Assembly: GCA_018389105.1 (NCBI GenBank)
Contig: JACATO010001456.1
Location: forward strand, 1 to 64,000
Direction: 5' to 3'
Length of the DNA stretch: 64,000 nt
Origin: Nautilus pompilius
Lineage: Eukaryota > Mollusca > Cephalopoda > Nautilida > Nautilidae
Shown here: in pieces, positions 1 to 12,700 of the stretch
Layout: each line of letters starts with the position of its first letter
How positions within the stretch are numbered: the first letter of the stretch is position 1
Position numbers and translations under genes: made by a program
Notes under the pieces: generated by a model
What the model was told of the DNA's origin: nothing
Databases searched by the model: none
What the model saw: only the letters and a program-made list of their open reading frames with translations

Positions 1-1075
1 CACAAACTCTCTCTCCTCTCCCCTCTCTCCCTCTCTCCACACACTCTCTCTCTCTCCCTCTCTCCCTCTCTCACAACACCTCTCCTCCACTCTCACACAC
101 ACAATCTCGCTCTCTCTCCCCTCTCTCTCCTCTCTCCCCCTCTCTCTCACCCTCCCTCTCTCACCAGCACTCTCTCCCTCTCACACAACACAATCTCCTC
201 TCTCTCTCCCCTCTCTCCCCCTCTCTCTCCTCCCTCTCTCCCCTCTCTCACCACACTCTCTCTCTCTCTCTCTCCCTCTCTCTCTCCACACACTCTCTCT
301 CCCCTCTCTCCCCTCTCTCTCAAACACACCACGCTCTCTCTCTCCCTCTCCTCTCACAACACTCTCTCTCCCCTCTCTCCCCTCTCTCTCCCTCTCTCAC
401 ACACACTCTCTCTCGCCCCTCTCTCCCTCTCTCACACACACTCTCTCTCCCCCTCTCTCCCTCTCTCACACCCCTCCTCTCCCTCTCTCACACACACTCT
501 CTCTCCCCCCTCTCATCCCTCTCACACACACAACTCTCTCTCTCTCCCCTCTCTCCCTCTCACACACACACACACACACTCTCGCCCTCTCTCTCACACA
601 CTCCTCTCCTCCCCCTCTCTCCTCTCTCTCACACACACACTCGCTCCCCTCTCTCCCCCTCTCTCACACACACTCTCTCTCTCTCCCCCTCTCTCCCTCT
701 GTCACACACACTCTCTCTCTCCCCTCTCTCCCTCTCTCAACACCCCTCTCTCTCTCTCCCTCTCTCACACACACTCTCTCTCTCTCCCCTCTCTTCCCCC
801 TCTCTCCCTCTCTCACACACACACTCTCTCTCTCCCCTCTCTCCCTCCCTCTCTCTCTCACACACTCTCTCTCTCCCCTCTCTCCCTCTCTCACACCCCC
901 TCTCGCCCCTCTCTCACACACACCACTTCTCTCTTCTCCCCTCTCTCCCTCTCTCACAACACACACTCTCTCACACCCCTCTCTCCCTCTCTCACACACA
1001 ACTCTCCTTCTCTCTCTCTCTCCTCTCTCCCTCTCTCTCTCCCCTCTCTCCCTCTCTCTCTCACACACATACTCT
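1..1075. repeat. CT/CA-rich low-complexity tract
   Basis: This block is almost entirely C and T on the plus strand, made of short CTCTCT, CCCTCTCTC and CACACA runs with irregular interruptions. The long open frames on the minus strand (Arg/Glu/Gly-rich) are translation artefacts of GAGAGA repeats and are not genes. The tract runs to the left edge, so its true length is unknown. A homopurine/homopyrimidine tract of this length can form triplex structures and is a common site of assembly error. Confidence 0.95.
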
Positions 1076-2500
1076 CCGATCATTTATTTGTTTATCTAAC
1101 TCTATGCATTTGCAGAATTCACAGCGTTTGTTTTGTTTGTTAACACCCATTTCCCTGCATGTATATCTTTCCCTATTTTCTGTTTATTCTGAGTCGCTTC
1201 CTTTGTTCGCACTTTCATTTCAGTACCATGGAATTCCCCCTCTTCTCCCTCGTTGACATACCCGCCCCCGCCCCATCTCTTCCAAAAAATCACACAAGTT
1301 AAAGCTAATAGTCAGCCTCACGGTACCGACGGGATCTCGACTGTTCACGGCACGGCGCGAGACCGACACACGTGATTAGACAGAGATCGCCGTTGCAAGG
1401 CGCTGTTCGTGATGGGGGGAAAAAACCTGAAAATTTTGACTGGTGACTCACGATTGTTTGCATTCTGTCCAGGGCTGTTATAAAAAGGAATATGTGTTTG
1501 TCTATGAGCTGTTGTCGCAGGAGATAATACTACGTTTATGGCTCGTAGGGTCACATTATATCCTGCATTGCGTGCTTCACTTCACAAAAATGGATGTTGG
1601 CCGAATATCCTTTTATTTTAGGGAATCTTTCGAGACTGAAAGAATGCAGAAAATTCCAAGAAATCGAAACTTGCGAGCGTATATGCAAACTCCCCGTGGC
1701 ACTGCACTCAAGCCAGTTTGGAATGGTAATTAAGAAAAAGTTATTAAATTCTGATGAACAGTTAAGGAGAAAACTGTGCAAGAGAGGTCTCGCGTATTTT
1801 GCAAAGTAACCATGGCAACCAGGCAAGTAAAATATTGCGCACTTACATATTTTGGGTTGAATGGCGAGTGCATTAAATGGTGTTCTTCGGAGTTCTCTTG
1901 AAGTGCCAGTGTGGAGTACTCTCAAGAAGATCTCAATAATAATAATAATAAGGATGATGAATTTAAATGAGATTTCCGCCGGTTACGGGAACACGTGCTC
2001 CTTAATTAAGGCTATCGGGATCGATCAGTGTTTCCTAACATCTCAGCTTCTGCGGGGTTGGTAACAGGCGCAGGTCACGGTATTTTCCTCGAAGTAAAAG
2101 GGCTTCTACAAGGTTTAGGGATAACTTTGTGAAAGCTTCTCAAGATCCGCCATTAATATAATAACCGCAGGGATCCGATCGAACAGTCAAATCAGGGACG
2201 CCAAAATTCCGTCACTGCCCTGCTTCAGTCTGGGGGGGGGTCTGTGTCGGCCCCGATTCTATCTCATTCCCACCGCGGCTTGACAGTCGGGGGCCCTGGA
2301 TGGACCCTCTGCGGTTGGTTGCAGCGAATAAAATAGAAATTTTGCGTATACGAGTAGAATCTCCCTTATCCGGAATTTCCCAAATAACGGAAACACCAAT
2401 TATACAAACAAATCTTGGCCTCTAACCCCTGATCAATTATGTGAAAAAACAGAAGTCATCTATCATTCGAAATCACCGCCATAGTTCCGTTGCCTGGTTG
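1076..2500. other. Unassigned single-copy-looking DNA
   Basis: I see no recognisable exon, transposase or RNA gene here. Open frames on both strands overlap and have no family resemblance. The only local features are a short (AAT)n run near 1937 and a G run near 2231. Confidence 0.5.
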
Positions 2501-2690
2501 AAAGCTGCACCAATCAATGAAATGTCGCCAACGAGGGCTTCTTTCCGCTTCAGTTTCCCACGCCGTTTACTGTAGTCGTTTGCTTCCAGCAGTCCACTTT
2601 CTCGTGGGGAACGTCGGAAGGAGCACAGCGTGGGAAACTGAAGCGGAACGAAGCCCTCGTTGGCGGAATTTCATTGATTGGTGCAGCTTT
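2501..2690. repeat. Long inverted repeat (63-bp arms, 64-bp loop)
   Basis: The arm at 2501-2563 begins AAAGCTGCACCAATCAATGA. The arm at 2628-2690 is its reverse complement with about 60 of 63 positions matching. The 64-bp spacer has its own smaller pairing (CTTCC near 2583 with GGAAG near 2616, and CCAC/GTGG inside). The whole could fold into one long hairpin of about 190 nt. No target-site duplication is evident directly at the arm ends. It could be a foldback or MITE-type element, or a locus producing a hairpin RNA. Identity this high implies a recent origin or maintained pairing. Confidence 0.85.
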
Positions 2691-2691
2691 T

Positions 2692-5600
2692 ACCCCGACA
2701 CCGGTACCCGCAGCCACTCACCAGGCGGCGCTGCGGTTGGTAATAGACGCTTTCTGGTTGTTTACAACCCACACCTAGGCAAGCGGCGCATTTTTCTTGA
2801 CCGTTTCGCAGTAATGGCTCAAAAGCGTTTTTCTTTCCCCTATCACGGTGCAAGTGATGATGGTGATAATAATCTTAGCGGAAGAGTAATAACATAGTCG
2901 GAGCGTGATACAAGGGAGAGGAAAGGACTAAGAAGAAATGATGCAGGAGAAGCAAAGCGGAGCGAGCAGTGATGAGGATAACACAAGATATGCAGTGCAG
3001 GGAAACATCGCAATATGGCGACCGAAAAACGAAACATAGAATGGAATGCTAAGTATCCGGGGAAAAGTGGAGTTATTGAAGAATTTTACCAATTACATGT
3101 TTATAGCACATACCATCCACTACTTTATTATACAGTACATGTGTACAAAGTGCATAATACCTGTGTTTATTAATCACTGTTGTGGGGACGAATTATGTTT
3201 CGTAACACAACTTATACGATATCGATTAACCGGGAAGTTGGTTTATCCGGAACACTTTCGGTCTCTGATATATATATATTAGGTATGTTACCACAATATA
3301 CGTAACACTAAAATCAGACTGCGCACTAAATACCAGCATTAGGTAGACTTTTAGAGTCTTGTTACCAAGCACAGGTCGCATTCCCAGATGGTGCAGTCAG
3401 CGACGTATTTTACCACCTCTAACATTGCAGACCCTTAAAGCCAGCAGGTCATAGAGAATGGACACCACCAGCTTTGTTTCCGGTTTGGTTGTTTGGATTT
3501 ATGAAGACGGCCACATACATCTCCGATTACATCGGCCGACTTCGGCTCGGCTAACTGGGGCCACGCACCTGATTTCCCCGTCCACCGGTGTCGTTGAAAA
3601 GTAAACCGCATTCGTCGCTTCCCATGTTTGTCTTTTCTTTCACCTGATAACATCAGCTAAGCTAATTAGAAACACTTGTAAAGCATTATCGACGTCTTAC
3701 TGGTGATGCAGGAAGTCACCTGAACTCCAGCATCACCAGCACAGTCGCTGTTGATATGCCTTGTAGAAGTAACGGAAACGACTTGTTAATTAAACAGCAT
3801 TGACGGCGTAGTTTTAAACGGAGGGGAAACAGGGGGAGGTAGTTTTTCTACTCGCAGAAGATTACGAAAGTTTCGAACCAGAAGCCATCCCGCTATTTCC
3901 CGTTTTCCTATAAAGAACACATAGGGGGCGTTCAAACGAAAGCCGGCTAAAATAAGATCGTAGTAATGGGATCCGTCCCCAGGTTTTATTTCAGCGCCAC
4001 TAGTATTTTCGCGGGATTAGAAGTTCGTGGTGCCTGTCACTTAAGATTTCTCGGGGGGGGGGTTGAATTCTCGCGAGATCTTCGTTAATTGTTACGTCAT
4101 AGGCACGGGGTCGTTATCGGCCAGGGTCGGGTCTGGGCAGGGTTAACTTTGAACAACACAGTCATGGATTTGAATTTTATTCATTTGGGTAATTATTAAA
4201 AGATACAGACAGATAAGTAGAAGGAAACTGAGACTTGTCAGAACCACTAGAAATAACAAAATTATGGTTTTCATTTGGTATCAATTGAAACATTTTACAG
4301 ACAACAACAAGAAGCTTATGCGGCATAAACGGAAATAGGGAATTACGAAGTTGCGGTTTACTCCCTAATAAGTCGCGGAACCGCACCAGCTGGGGGGCGG
4401 GCGGGGGTCTTTCGGTAGAGGGCAGCACCGAAAGAAGGTTTCCGCAGACATAGACCAGGAAAGAGACAGATAACAAGACGTTCGCTTTTGTTTCCGCCCC
4501 TGGCTCCTCCTCCCAACTCTCCAACCCGTCCATCCCCACCCGGTTTAAATATGTATCATATTCCAGAGCCGGCGGAGAGCTCACATCCTGACAGGATCCA
4601 TAACAGGGCACAGGTGTTCTTCACCAGTCCATGTGGCAGAGATTCTGTCTTCGGTAACGTGATCGAGCTGGGGGGGTCTAGGGTTGCGCGCGCACTCTGC
4701 CGACTTCGCTACTTCTGTTGCTTACAGGTAACGCGACTCGGATCTGTGAATTATATTAAACCCCGTTTACAACCGGGAGAGAGAGGGGGAGGGATTTGTC
4801 TTGTTTTTCGTTTGGTTTTTTTAAAAAAAAACGTCTCATACACGTGACGTTGTTCGGCTCGATCGCGGGGAATATTGTTCTGGGTTCTGTATCGGGACCG
4901 CGCAGAGAAACAAAAGCAAGGCCCGGGAAGGGGCGGCTCAGACTGTCCATCTGTATGTTCTCACCATCTTCACGGCTCGCGCGATAAATAATTACTTCTT
5001 CTTTTTTTTTTAATTTTGCATTTTCCTTTGGAAACGAAAGGGAAGTGTTAACGGGAATGGGTACTAAAAGAGGGAAGGGGGGACAGGTAAGGAGATCGGA
5101 GAGACAGGAACGGAACGTCTTTCCCGATGCATTGTTGGTAAAAAAAAAATACAACAGCTTGGTTTCAGCGATTTAACCGCCATTATTATCACTATTCTAA
5201 TCTGAGTTTCGGTGAAGCCGTCAGCAGGGTTTGGTTAACGTACCGACTCCACTGAACCGCCAAGGCTACGAATGCTCTTGGTCTTCCGTAGCTGTACTAG
5301 AAATACATTGGCGGGACAGAGACAGACACCCACCAAAACCGGAACAGGTGCGCGCCAAACGGTTATCATTAACCACGCGATCGATCGTTGTTGTATCGAG
5401 CAGACAGAATGATCCATCAGGGATCTTGAGCAGCTCCATTACTAAAAGAGGGGGGATGGAAAAAAGAAGGCATGAAAGGAAGAATAAACATGGCTCTGGA
5501 ACACAGCGTATCATTGTACATCAAATTGCCGGAGTGAATAAAATCTCGGTTTCAATTCAACCGTTAGGAAACTTTGAAAATGTCTTTGATTAACAAAAGA

Positions 5601-7046
5601 TCTTGGGTTCCAAACCAGTTCTTTTTTTCTTCTTGCTATATATATATATATACCTGCTGATTTGTAAACACTGAGGACATGTCTCTCAAACCTAATACTA
5701 ACGGAGGCGACACAGAATAACAGCCGAAGTCTAAGTTGGAAAAACCACAACTGGTCCTCTTATTTCTATAAATTTGAAAGACATCAAGAATAAACAGAAA
5801 TTCACAATTAGCTAGCTGCACGGCACTGCTTCCTCTTCCCCCCGGAGCCTGTTAAAGATTACATCCCCAGCCATGTCGCTAGTAGCGCAATATCTCTCTC
5901 TCGAAATTTCAAGAGTTACAGTGGATCATGTTTTGGTGTAATTCCTTACTAACTCGCACACAACCCATTAACTTGGTGTGTGTCATTTTCGGCTTGTAAA
6001 TAGGAAATGAAGTGAAGGCTTTTTGGTTAATCTTGTTTGTAATTCCATTAAATCCGCTTTAGTGGTGTAAAAAGGTTGTATGAGTTGTTGTACGTGGAAG
6101 CTCGGTGCTCTGATGCCATATACTGTCTTTACGGCGCTCTTTTTTTTCCAGAAAAGGGTTGAAGAATTCTGATGGTGGAGACAGGTGAGAAATCCGTAAC
6201 CCGTGTCACGCACCGCTACACCCGGTGTATCTACGGTCGGTCGGCGCCAGCACTACTCATCTAACGTAGCATTAAATGACACCTTGAGATATTTATAAAA
6301 CTTATTAATCTCAAAATTCAGATGAAATACGCTATCATTCCACACAATCTGCTTATGTTTCACGGATATCTGATTAAGGAAAAACAGAGTAACACTTACA
6401 TTCGGCTCTTTTTTTTCACATTGCAGTCATCTATCAAGTCTTCCTACTGGGCCGACAGAGGTCGCTCAGGTGCCGGATAGGTGACCTTCTGGCGAGGCGC
6501 CGTACGCAGCACCGACAATTTTCTCTATCATCTGCTCGCCGTTCTCGATCCTCTATTGAAAACATTTCGCGATTCGTTCCGTTTACCTGCCGCATTTGAA
6601 TGTGAAAACAATTTCTTTTTTTTTTTGTAAGCTGGAAATCCACGCTGTCCCCTTTAGCTGCCTTCAAGATAACATCGCCTCAGAAATACTCCCCCCAGAA
6701 TTCGGGTAATCCCTCACGCATATTACCGGCCGAACGGTATTTTAGGAAGCATTTCCTCCCCGCGTATTCATTTCTTCCTTCCAACCTCTTCTATTTCTGT
6801 CGTATTTATTAAACAGGCCGGCCATTTCTCTCGGACCCCGGTTAAAATTTGCAGGAAACTCCTCGCCCCTCTCTCTCCGACCAATTTTTTTTTTTTCTTA
6901 CTTCGAAGCACGAGATTTGTGGGCTTTTTTTTCCCTCCTCTCCACTTCCGGTTCGCTGCGGAGCTGAACTGACCGGGCTCAGCGCCATGCTATGTCCCGA
7001 CTCTGAGGGCTATACTTACACTTTACCCATACACACCGCTGGAAGT
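2692..7046. other. Unassigned DNA with possible promoter motifs
   Basis: No coding region can be supported. Visible items are a (TA)n run near 3268-3280, the palindrome TCTCGCGAGA at 4069-4078 (a motif known from some animal core promoters), an A run at 4822, and a (TA)n run at 5637-5652. The open frames here overlap on both strands and resemble no family I know. Confidence 0.5.
4069..4078. promoter_or_regulatory. TCTCGCGAGA palindrome
   Basis: A perfect copy of the 10-bp palindrome TCTCGCGAGA follows a G run. In vertebrates this element is enriched in bidirectional, TATA-less promoters. Here no flanking transcript can be shown, so its role is only a possibility. Confidence 0.3.
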
Positions 7047-7051
7047 AATTA

Positions 7052-8778
7052 CACTGGTCAACAAAATTAAATGTATTATACTCATTATGAATGCAAACCA
7101 ACTTTTTTGGACTAATTTTTCATGCTGATTTCAAAATTTCACTCCATTTGTATGCAGCTCGTATCAGTTTTTCAGTAGATACATGCAAATATTTACGTAT
7201 TTGTATATATGAAATCATTAACGTAATAAATAAGGACATATTATTTTTAGAAAGTAAATGAGTTTATTGAGTTAAAAATCATCACTATCATTCTACAAAG
7301 AGCGAATACACAAAAAATGGGTCAGACAAAACGGAGTTAGAAACATTGTGATTTGGATTTCCTGCGGTGTTCCTGATCTGGTTGATCACGGTAAAGTGTC
7401 CAGCAGTAGTCAGCAAGCATACTGTCATTCCAGAAGCCTTGGTGCCGTTTCTCCATAGCACTAATGTCCTGGTGAAATCTTTCACCATGTTCATCAGACA
7501 CTGCTCCAAGGTTATCTGCAAAGAATCCAGATGGGAGTCCAAGAAGTGAACTTTCAGTGACATGCGACACCCATTGCTGAGTAACATTTCAGAAGATTCT
7601 CGATGCCATCCTTGTAGTCCATTGCCTTCTTGTTGCCCAAGAAATTCTCACAGATCCAATTGAAAGCATTCCAGGCAGGCAGTTCCAGTTCATCCAGTGT
7701 TGTCTTGAAGTTGACATCTTTGAGTACTTCTCTAATTTGGGGTCCGACAAAGATACCCTCTTTCAACTTTGCCTGTGTGATTTTGGGAAACTTTTCTACA
7801 ATATACTCAAACCCTCTGGCATTTCTCTTCCCTGTGTCTTTACGAACTGTTTCATCAGTCCAAGCGTTATGTGCAAAGGAGGCAATAGGACATTACATGG
7901 ATCTACAAGAGGTGAATTCTTGACGCTAGACAGTCCTGGCTGGTATGATGTTCTTGTCTGCCAGTTTGATTCCGAATAATGTCTGTCAGTTGCCCGACTA
8001 TCCCATAGACACAAGAAACAACAGTATTTTGTGAAACCTGACTGCATTTCCATTAACATTCCAATGACTTTTAAATCTCCACATATTTTCCATGAGTATC
8101 TTTCATGGGCAATGGCATGAAGTAAAAGTACCATATTCTTATGGCCTTTCGGCTCCCTCCATATCATTGGAATGGCAAAAGGCATGGACTTCTTCCTCTT
8201 ATTGAACCAGTCACGTAAGCCATTTGAGCAAGCTGAGCAGATAAAATGTGGTGCCCATAACTTGTCCTGATCTCCAAGAGGACAGTCAAAGTATAGCTTA
8301 TAAATCTTCTTGATCTCTGGTGTTATTGTACGTTTTTGAGCTTTCACAATAAATTGTCCACAGACATAACAAAACACTTCAGCAGGATTTCTACACTGTC
8401 TTGACATTGTTAACACTGTAAAACAAGTAAGGAAATAGATACAAACGGTTATACTTATATTGAATTTGAGATGTTGAAATATTTCATCAGACCCAATTAC
8501 GACTGGACATTAAGATGATGAAATATTGCATCTGAACTATGCAGCAATGAATAATGTAGTTTATTTTAAAGGTATGTTTCCATGGTGTAAATGAAATACA
8601 CGCACACACGTCATTAATTGGAATTTCTATATAATGCATGAGCTAAAACCAAAAAACTTTCTCATCTTGAAAACTGTACGTGGTGTCAAAAAACTAATTG
8701 TATATTTGAAATCAGCATTAAAAACTACACTAAGTACACCTTGACATATGCTTGATGAAAAATACTTGTTGACCAGTG
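7052..8778 (-). mobile_element. DNA transposon with 13-bp TIRs and AATTA target duplication
   Basis: The left end CACTGGTCAACAA (7052-7064) is matched by its exact reverse complement at 8766-8778. The pentamer AATTA lies directly outside both ends (7047-7051 and 8779-8783) as a target-site duplication. A second inverted block of 20 bp with one mismatch lies further in (7116-7135 and 8705-8724), so the ends share more than the terminal 13 bp. The 1,727-bp body carries a broken minus-strand gene. The end sequence and 5-bp duplication do not match a superfamily I can name with certainty; CACTG ends occur in CACTA/EnSpm and Chapaev-like elements, but those usually duplicate 2-4 bp. This copy is non-autonomous, because the gene is frameshifted and internally deleted. 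Confidence 0.85.
7337..8407 (-). pseudogene. Broken transposon protein of an uncharacterised zinc-motif family
   Basis: The minus-strand frame starts at the ATG at 8407 (MSRQC) and runs open to 7796. It then continues in other frames (about 7766-7570, 7587-7535, then 7570-7337), so there are about three frameshifts. In the first frame, numbered from an upstream GTG at 8416, cysteine pairs C16-x2-C19 (CYVCG) and C60-x2-C63 (ICSAC) look like zinc ligands. They are followed by ICGDLKV (D114) and FLCLWDSRA (D139). Downstream frames hold GERFHQD and ADYCW. I recognise this order from large uncharacterised proteins repeated in some insect and cephalopod genomes. Compared with those as I recall them, a central stretch of very roughly 200 residues after WREPKGH is missing. 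The D, D and E in GDLK, WDSRA and GERFHQD could be a DDE-type catalytic triad; that is inference. Confidence 0.7.
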
Positions 8779-8833
8779 AATTATTATACAGAGGGGGAAT
8801 ACTGGGCATAGAACGCCTCATAGTACAGGCGCG

Positions 8834-9790
8834 TGGCTGATATAGTACTCAAATAGTAATCACGCCGGCAGAGAGATTATTAAAGTATAGGCAGTGATAG
8901 CGCTGTAGTGCAGTGAATGTGTGGTGAATATTATGGCTCCCGGGAAGGAAATATACCACACGGCAACCGAGTAGAAACCAAATTCTCCACTCCATTGGGC
9001 AGAGTGCGGCCTGAGTTCGGTCTTTCAGAAGAAGCCGTGTTCGAGTGAGACTCCGAGGAGGGGACCGCGAAACCGATACCGTTGTCGAAAATAGGTGCAT
9101 TCCAGGAAGAAAGTTCCAACTCTCCAAAAGTGATGTAAGGTACCTCGGTGATAGACGACGAGCCAGTAGAGGTCTCGTGAATGACCCAGGTGCAAATATT
9201 GGTGTTGACGTTTGTTTTTTTAAAAGAACAGTAAAAAATATATATACATGGCGAAAAGCGGTCTTAATGGATGAGTGGATGTGTAGGTGATCGAAAACCT
9301 TTGCTATGGAGAGGCGATCAAACAGCTAGGCTGAAAGAGGAAGCAGAACTGGAACAGTGTGGTAACTAAACCTAAAAGCTGTTTTTTTACAGGTGAGAAC
9401 TGCTTGGCAACAATAATCGACGGCAGTTTGTTTGAAGACGGACAGGGAAGCGGTATAGCGGCCAGGGCGGGGTAAACAGCTGCCGTAAAGCGTGGAGGTG
9501 AGTGGGTCGACACGAGTATAGGGCCGAATATCAGCCAATGGTTCGGACATTTGCGCAAAGTCGAAGGCAGACTGAGCGCCGACCTGTACAGGCAGCAGGT
9601 TGTCATCCGTCACGCTGCTGTTCCTCGGGAAGGCGTCTCGTCGAGCGGAGATTCATCTTCCAGCATGACAATGACCCCAAGCATATAACCAACGTGCTGA
9701 AAAACTATCTGGAACGTGAAGAGGCTGACGGGGCACTTACAAAAGTCCCTTGACCTGCACGAAGTGCTGCCATGAGCAACAGTGAGGCTT
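8834..9790 (+). pseudogene. Tc1-like transposase relic
   Basis: The reading starts at the ATG at 8934 (MAPGKEI) and soon breaks. A helix-turn-helix-like stretch around 9045-9180 contains KFQLSKSDVRYL and DRRRASRGL. A later stretch from about 9650 contains FQHDNDPKHITNVLKNYLER and EEADGALTKVP, the classic region around the second catalytic Asp of Tc1 transposases. The frame then stops where WP-x-QSPDLNP should follow. The segment between them is scrambled. The leader upstream of the ATG (from about 8888, GTATAGGCAGTGATA) matches the leader of the copy at 53-54 kb, so both come from one family. The gene is inactive. The ends of the element are not clear. Confidence 0.75.
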
Positions 9791-9799
9791 ACTTAGCCT

Positions 9800-12700
9800 G
9801 CAGAACAAGTCAAACAACAACCGGACATTTCGGGTGAATTGGGAAAAGTGCTCCGGAAAATTTGGAACTACACAATGGTAACCTTCACTGTAGAGCCAGT
9901 TAGAGTAGGCTTAATTCGGCGTATTTCCTCCCAGAAGGGCTTTTTTTCTGGCTCTTCTTCACCAGCCGATTGGGCAGGGGTCCTCCCACATCCAGTAATA
10001 AAGAATTCTAGTGGAAGTTTCCCAGTCGAAGCTAGCAGCTCCAAATAATGTTTTCTGGCGGATAACTGCGGCGCAACGTTCTCTCACCAGGGTAGTCTCC
10101 CTTGCGGAAGTTGGTAGACGAAAAATAGCGAATAGTAGCAACAACAACGTGATTTTAGCACGAGAGAGAAATATATTTAAATAATACGCCCCTAAACCGT
10201 TATATTTTTTTGTAAATCACGAAAATAATTAAAATAACTCATAAAAATCAAGAAATTAAAATACCAACACACACACACATGTGTATTTAAAGAGACTCTC
10301 TACAAAAGAGGAAACACTTTTTGGAAGTTTGAAGATTATTATTAATTATTTATTATCCAAAGAGAGAGATAAATATTTAACGATGATATCAATAAACACA
10401 TTGTTATAAAAGTACGAAATGTATACACAGATTAATACAACTTAGAACTCGAGCTCATTTTATCAAGATTTACTTGACCGGGTCAAAGGAAGTTGCAGCC
10501 TTTTCTCTCTTTTCCCGGAAGCAGTCTGCATGAAAGCAGACAGAAGGTCGTGATCGAAAGTGGCGTATATTACCAGAAAGTGGCCCTAACTATAAATAAG
10601 GTATTGCCGTAAAGTGGGCGCGGTTCGCTGCTGCCTCAAATAATTCCTGTCGCCAACTGGAATTCCATCCCGAACGAACTTCGGGAGAGTACCGTGTGTC
10701 AAAGTTCGCGCCATACATGGGAAATAATCAAAATCCGGAGGACAAATTACGTAAAACGATACCAGTGGGAAGAAGTAGGGGGTCTCCGGAGTCCTATTAA
10801 GTTATTGGGGGATTACGTGGGCGCACAAACTGCCCGATATCTGACAAGACCTGTCACAGCCTTTCGTTCGACTGTGCTATTTATGGTGCTTGCTTGTCTG
10901 TTTTGCAACCCGCCTTTAATAGTAAGAATTACAAATTTAAAAAAAATAGATTTGTGTGTGTGTGTGTGATCGTCATATTTAACACCAATACTGAAAAGTT
11001 TATAATGGCATAAAATTTGGAAAGAAAACGAGCAAATATTTGGGGGTTTTAAAGTTGAGTTTCACGTTATTAACAGTGAAAATTAACATTTTGAAATAAT
11101 TTAGGATGTAAGATGAATAATTGTTTCTGCTTTCAATTTTAACAACAGCAAAAGAGTTTGCAAACGTTCGAAACTACCAGAAAGAATTTCCTTTCCGTTC
11201 GGGCGCGCAGATCAAACATTTCTGGAATCTATTATCAGCTTCTCCTCCATCACACACACACACACACAATACGTGGGCGTCCGAAAGGCGGCGCCACCAC
11301 CCACCCCGACTCGGGGAAGGTTGGTGGTGATATGGTGAATAAAAATGTTCTTTATGTATAAATCGTCCAAATGTTATTTACTGCTGCAGAGTCAACCAGT
11401 CGAATAAGTAGCCATCTTCAAAAAAGCTGTAGCGGTGGCAGATCAAGAGGTAAAGGAATGCCCGCCTGTGAAACCCGTTGTTTAGCGAGGGATTACGAGA
11501 CCTCCGATGTTTTGTTTTACTGTGGCTGTTCATCGTCACGACATTCACAGCGGAAGTGACGTGTTCGCGCTATGAACGTCGAAATAGCATAAACGGAAGT
11601 GGCGTAAGTAAGCTGAAAGACAGAAACTCTGCGGTAACGAAGGAGTTAAAATCTCCAAATTCTATAATATGACACTTTCACAAATGTCTACATTTTGTTT
11701 TAATTTTTTAACATTATCTTTGTAATATTAATTGTAAGTAAACGATTTCGGAAACTCCCTGAATCACACAATGTTAAGTTTCTTCATGTACAGGAATTTT
11801 GATGCATTTATTTATGATAGGTTTATGTATTTCAGGATTTGTCGCAAGTAGACGGGATTTTGACTGTAAAAAGCCCCGAGGTAGTTGCTTTTAATGTAGT
11901 TATGTTAATCTGACCTCCAAGTTAAAGTTTTACTGTTGTTTCTTTTTTTTTTAAGTCTGTGTAAGACAAATAAACTAACCGGTCTTTTGGCGTATACCGA
12001 AATATTTCATGCTACCAGAAAGCGACAGTGAGAACAATTGGACCAAATAAGCTACAGACGAAACATCCAAAAACAAAGGAAAACACGACAGATACTAACA
12101 AATTCTAAAATGGATAAAGATTAAACCCTCGCATCTGCAACGTTTGTGCAGCGTCAAGAAGCACCTGGGCTGCCTGCTCGTGATTAATTCGCGTCCAGTG
12201 ACAGGCAGAGAAGAGCTGGTGTGACAGGATCGGCTGCGAGTCTCTCCATTCTCGGTATTTACTTGCTAGAGAACCTACCTTTTGAGCGCTCGGTGTACGA
12301 CAACCATTAGCCACAAGCTTAGCCATACATTGGTCGTGGAAATAACAGGATTAAACCAGAAGTCGCTCAGATGAGAATAACTGAACAACTCCATGCGAGC
12401 GATGCCGGCAGCTGGTAACCTAACACGCAACTATTTCATTTCTTCAGAATTTATTATTTATTTTCTTGGGTTTATTTTAGAAACCCCTGTCTCAATTATT
12501 CAAGAAGTGGAATTAACTGGCTGATGGGGTATCGCTCTCTTTAAACTGGCGGCGTGCGCATATCTGCTGTCGTTGGTACTTAAAACCGGAAGTCGACATG
12601 AAGCAAACAAGAACAAACGTTGATCCTCTTCAATTGCGTTTACTTATTTTCGATGTATTACTTTCGTTTTAACAATATAATTTACCCGTTACCAAAATAC

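Noticed and set aside
147-1083. Open frames of 61 and 139 codons on the minus strand
   Set aside because: They are Arg/Glu translations of GA repeats with no complex sequence.
1551-1925. 124-codon minus-strand frame
   Set aside because: A similar-length frame is open on the other strand, and the composition is not protein-like.
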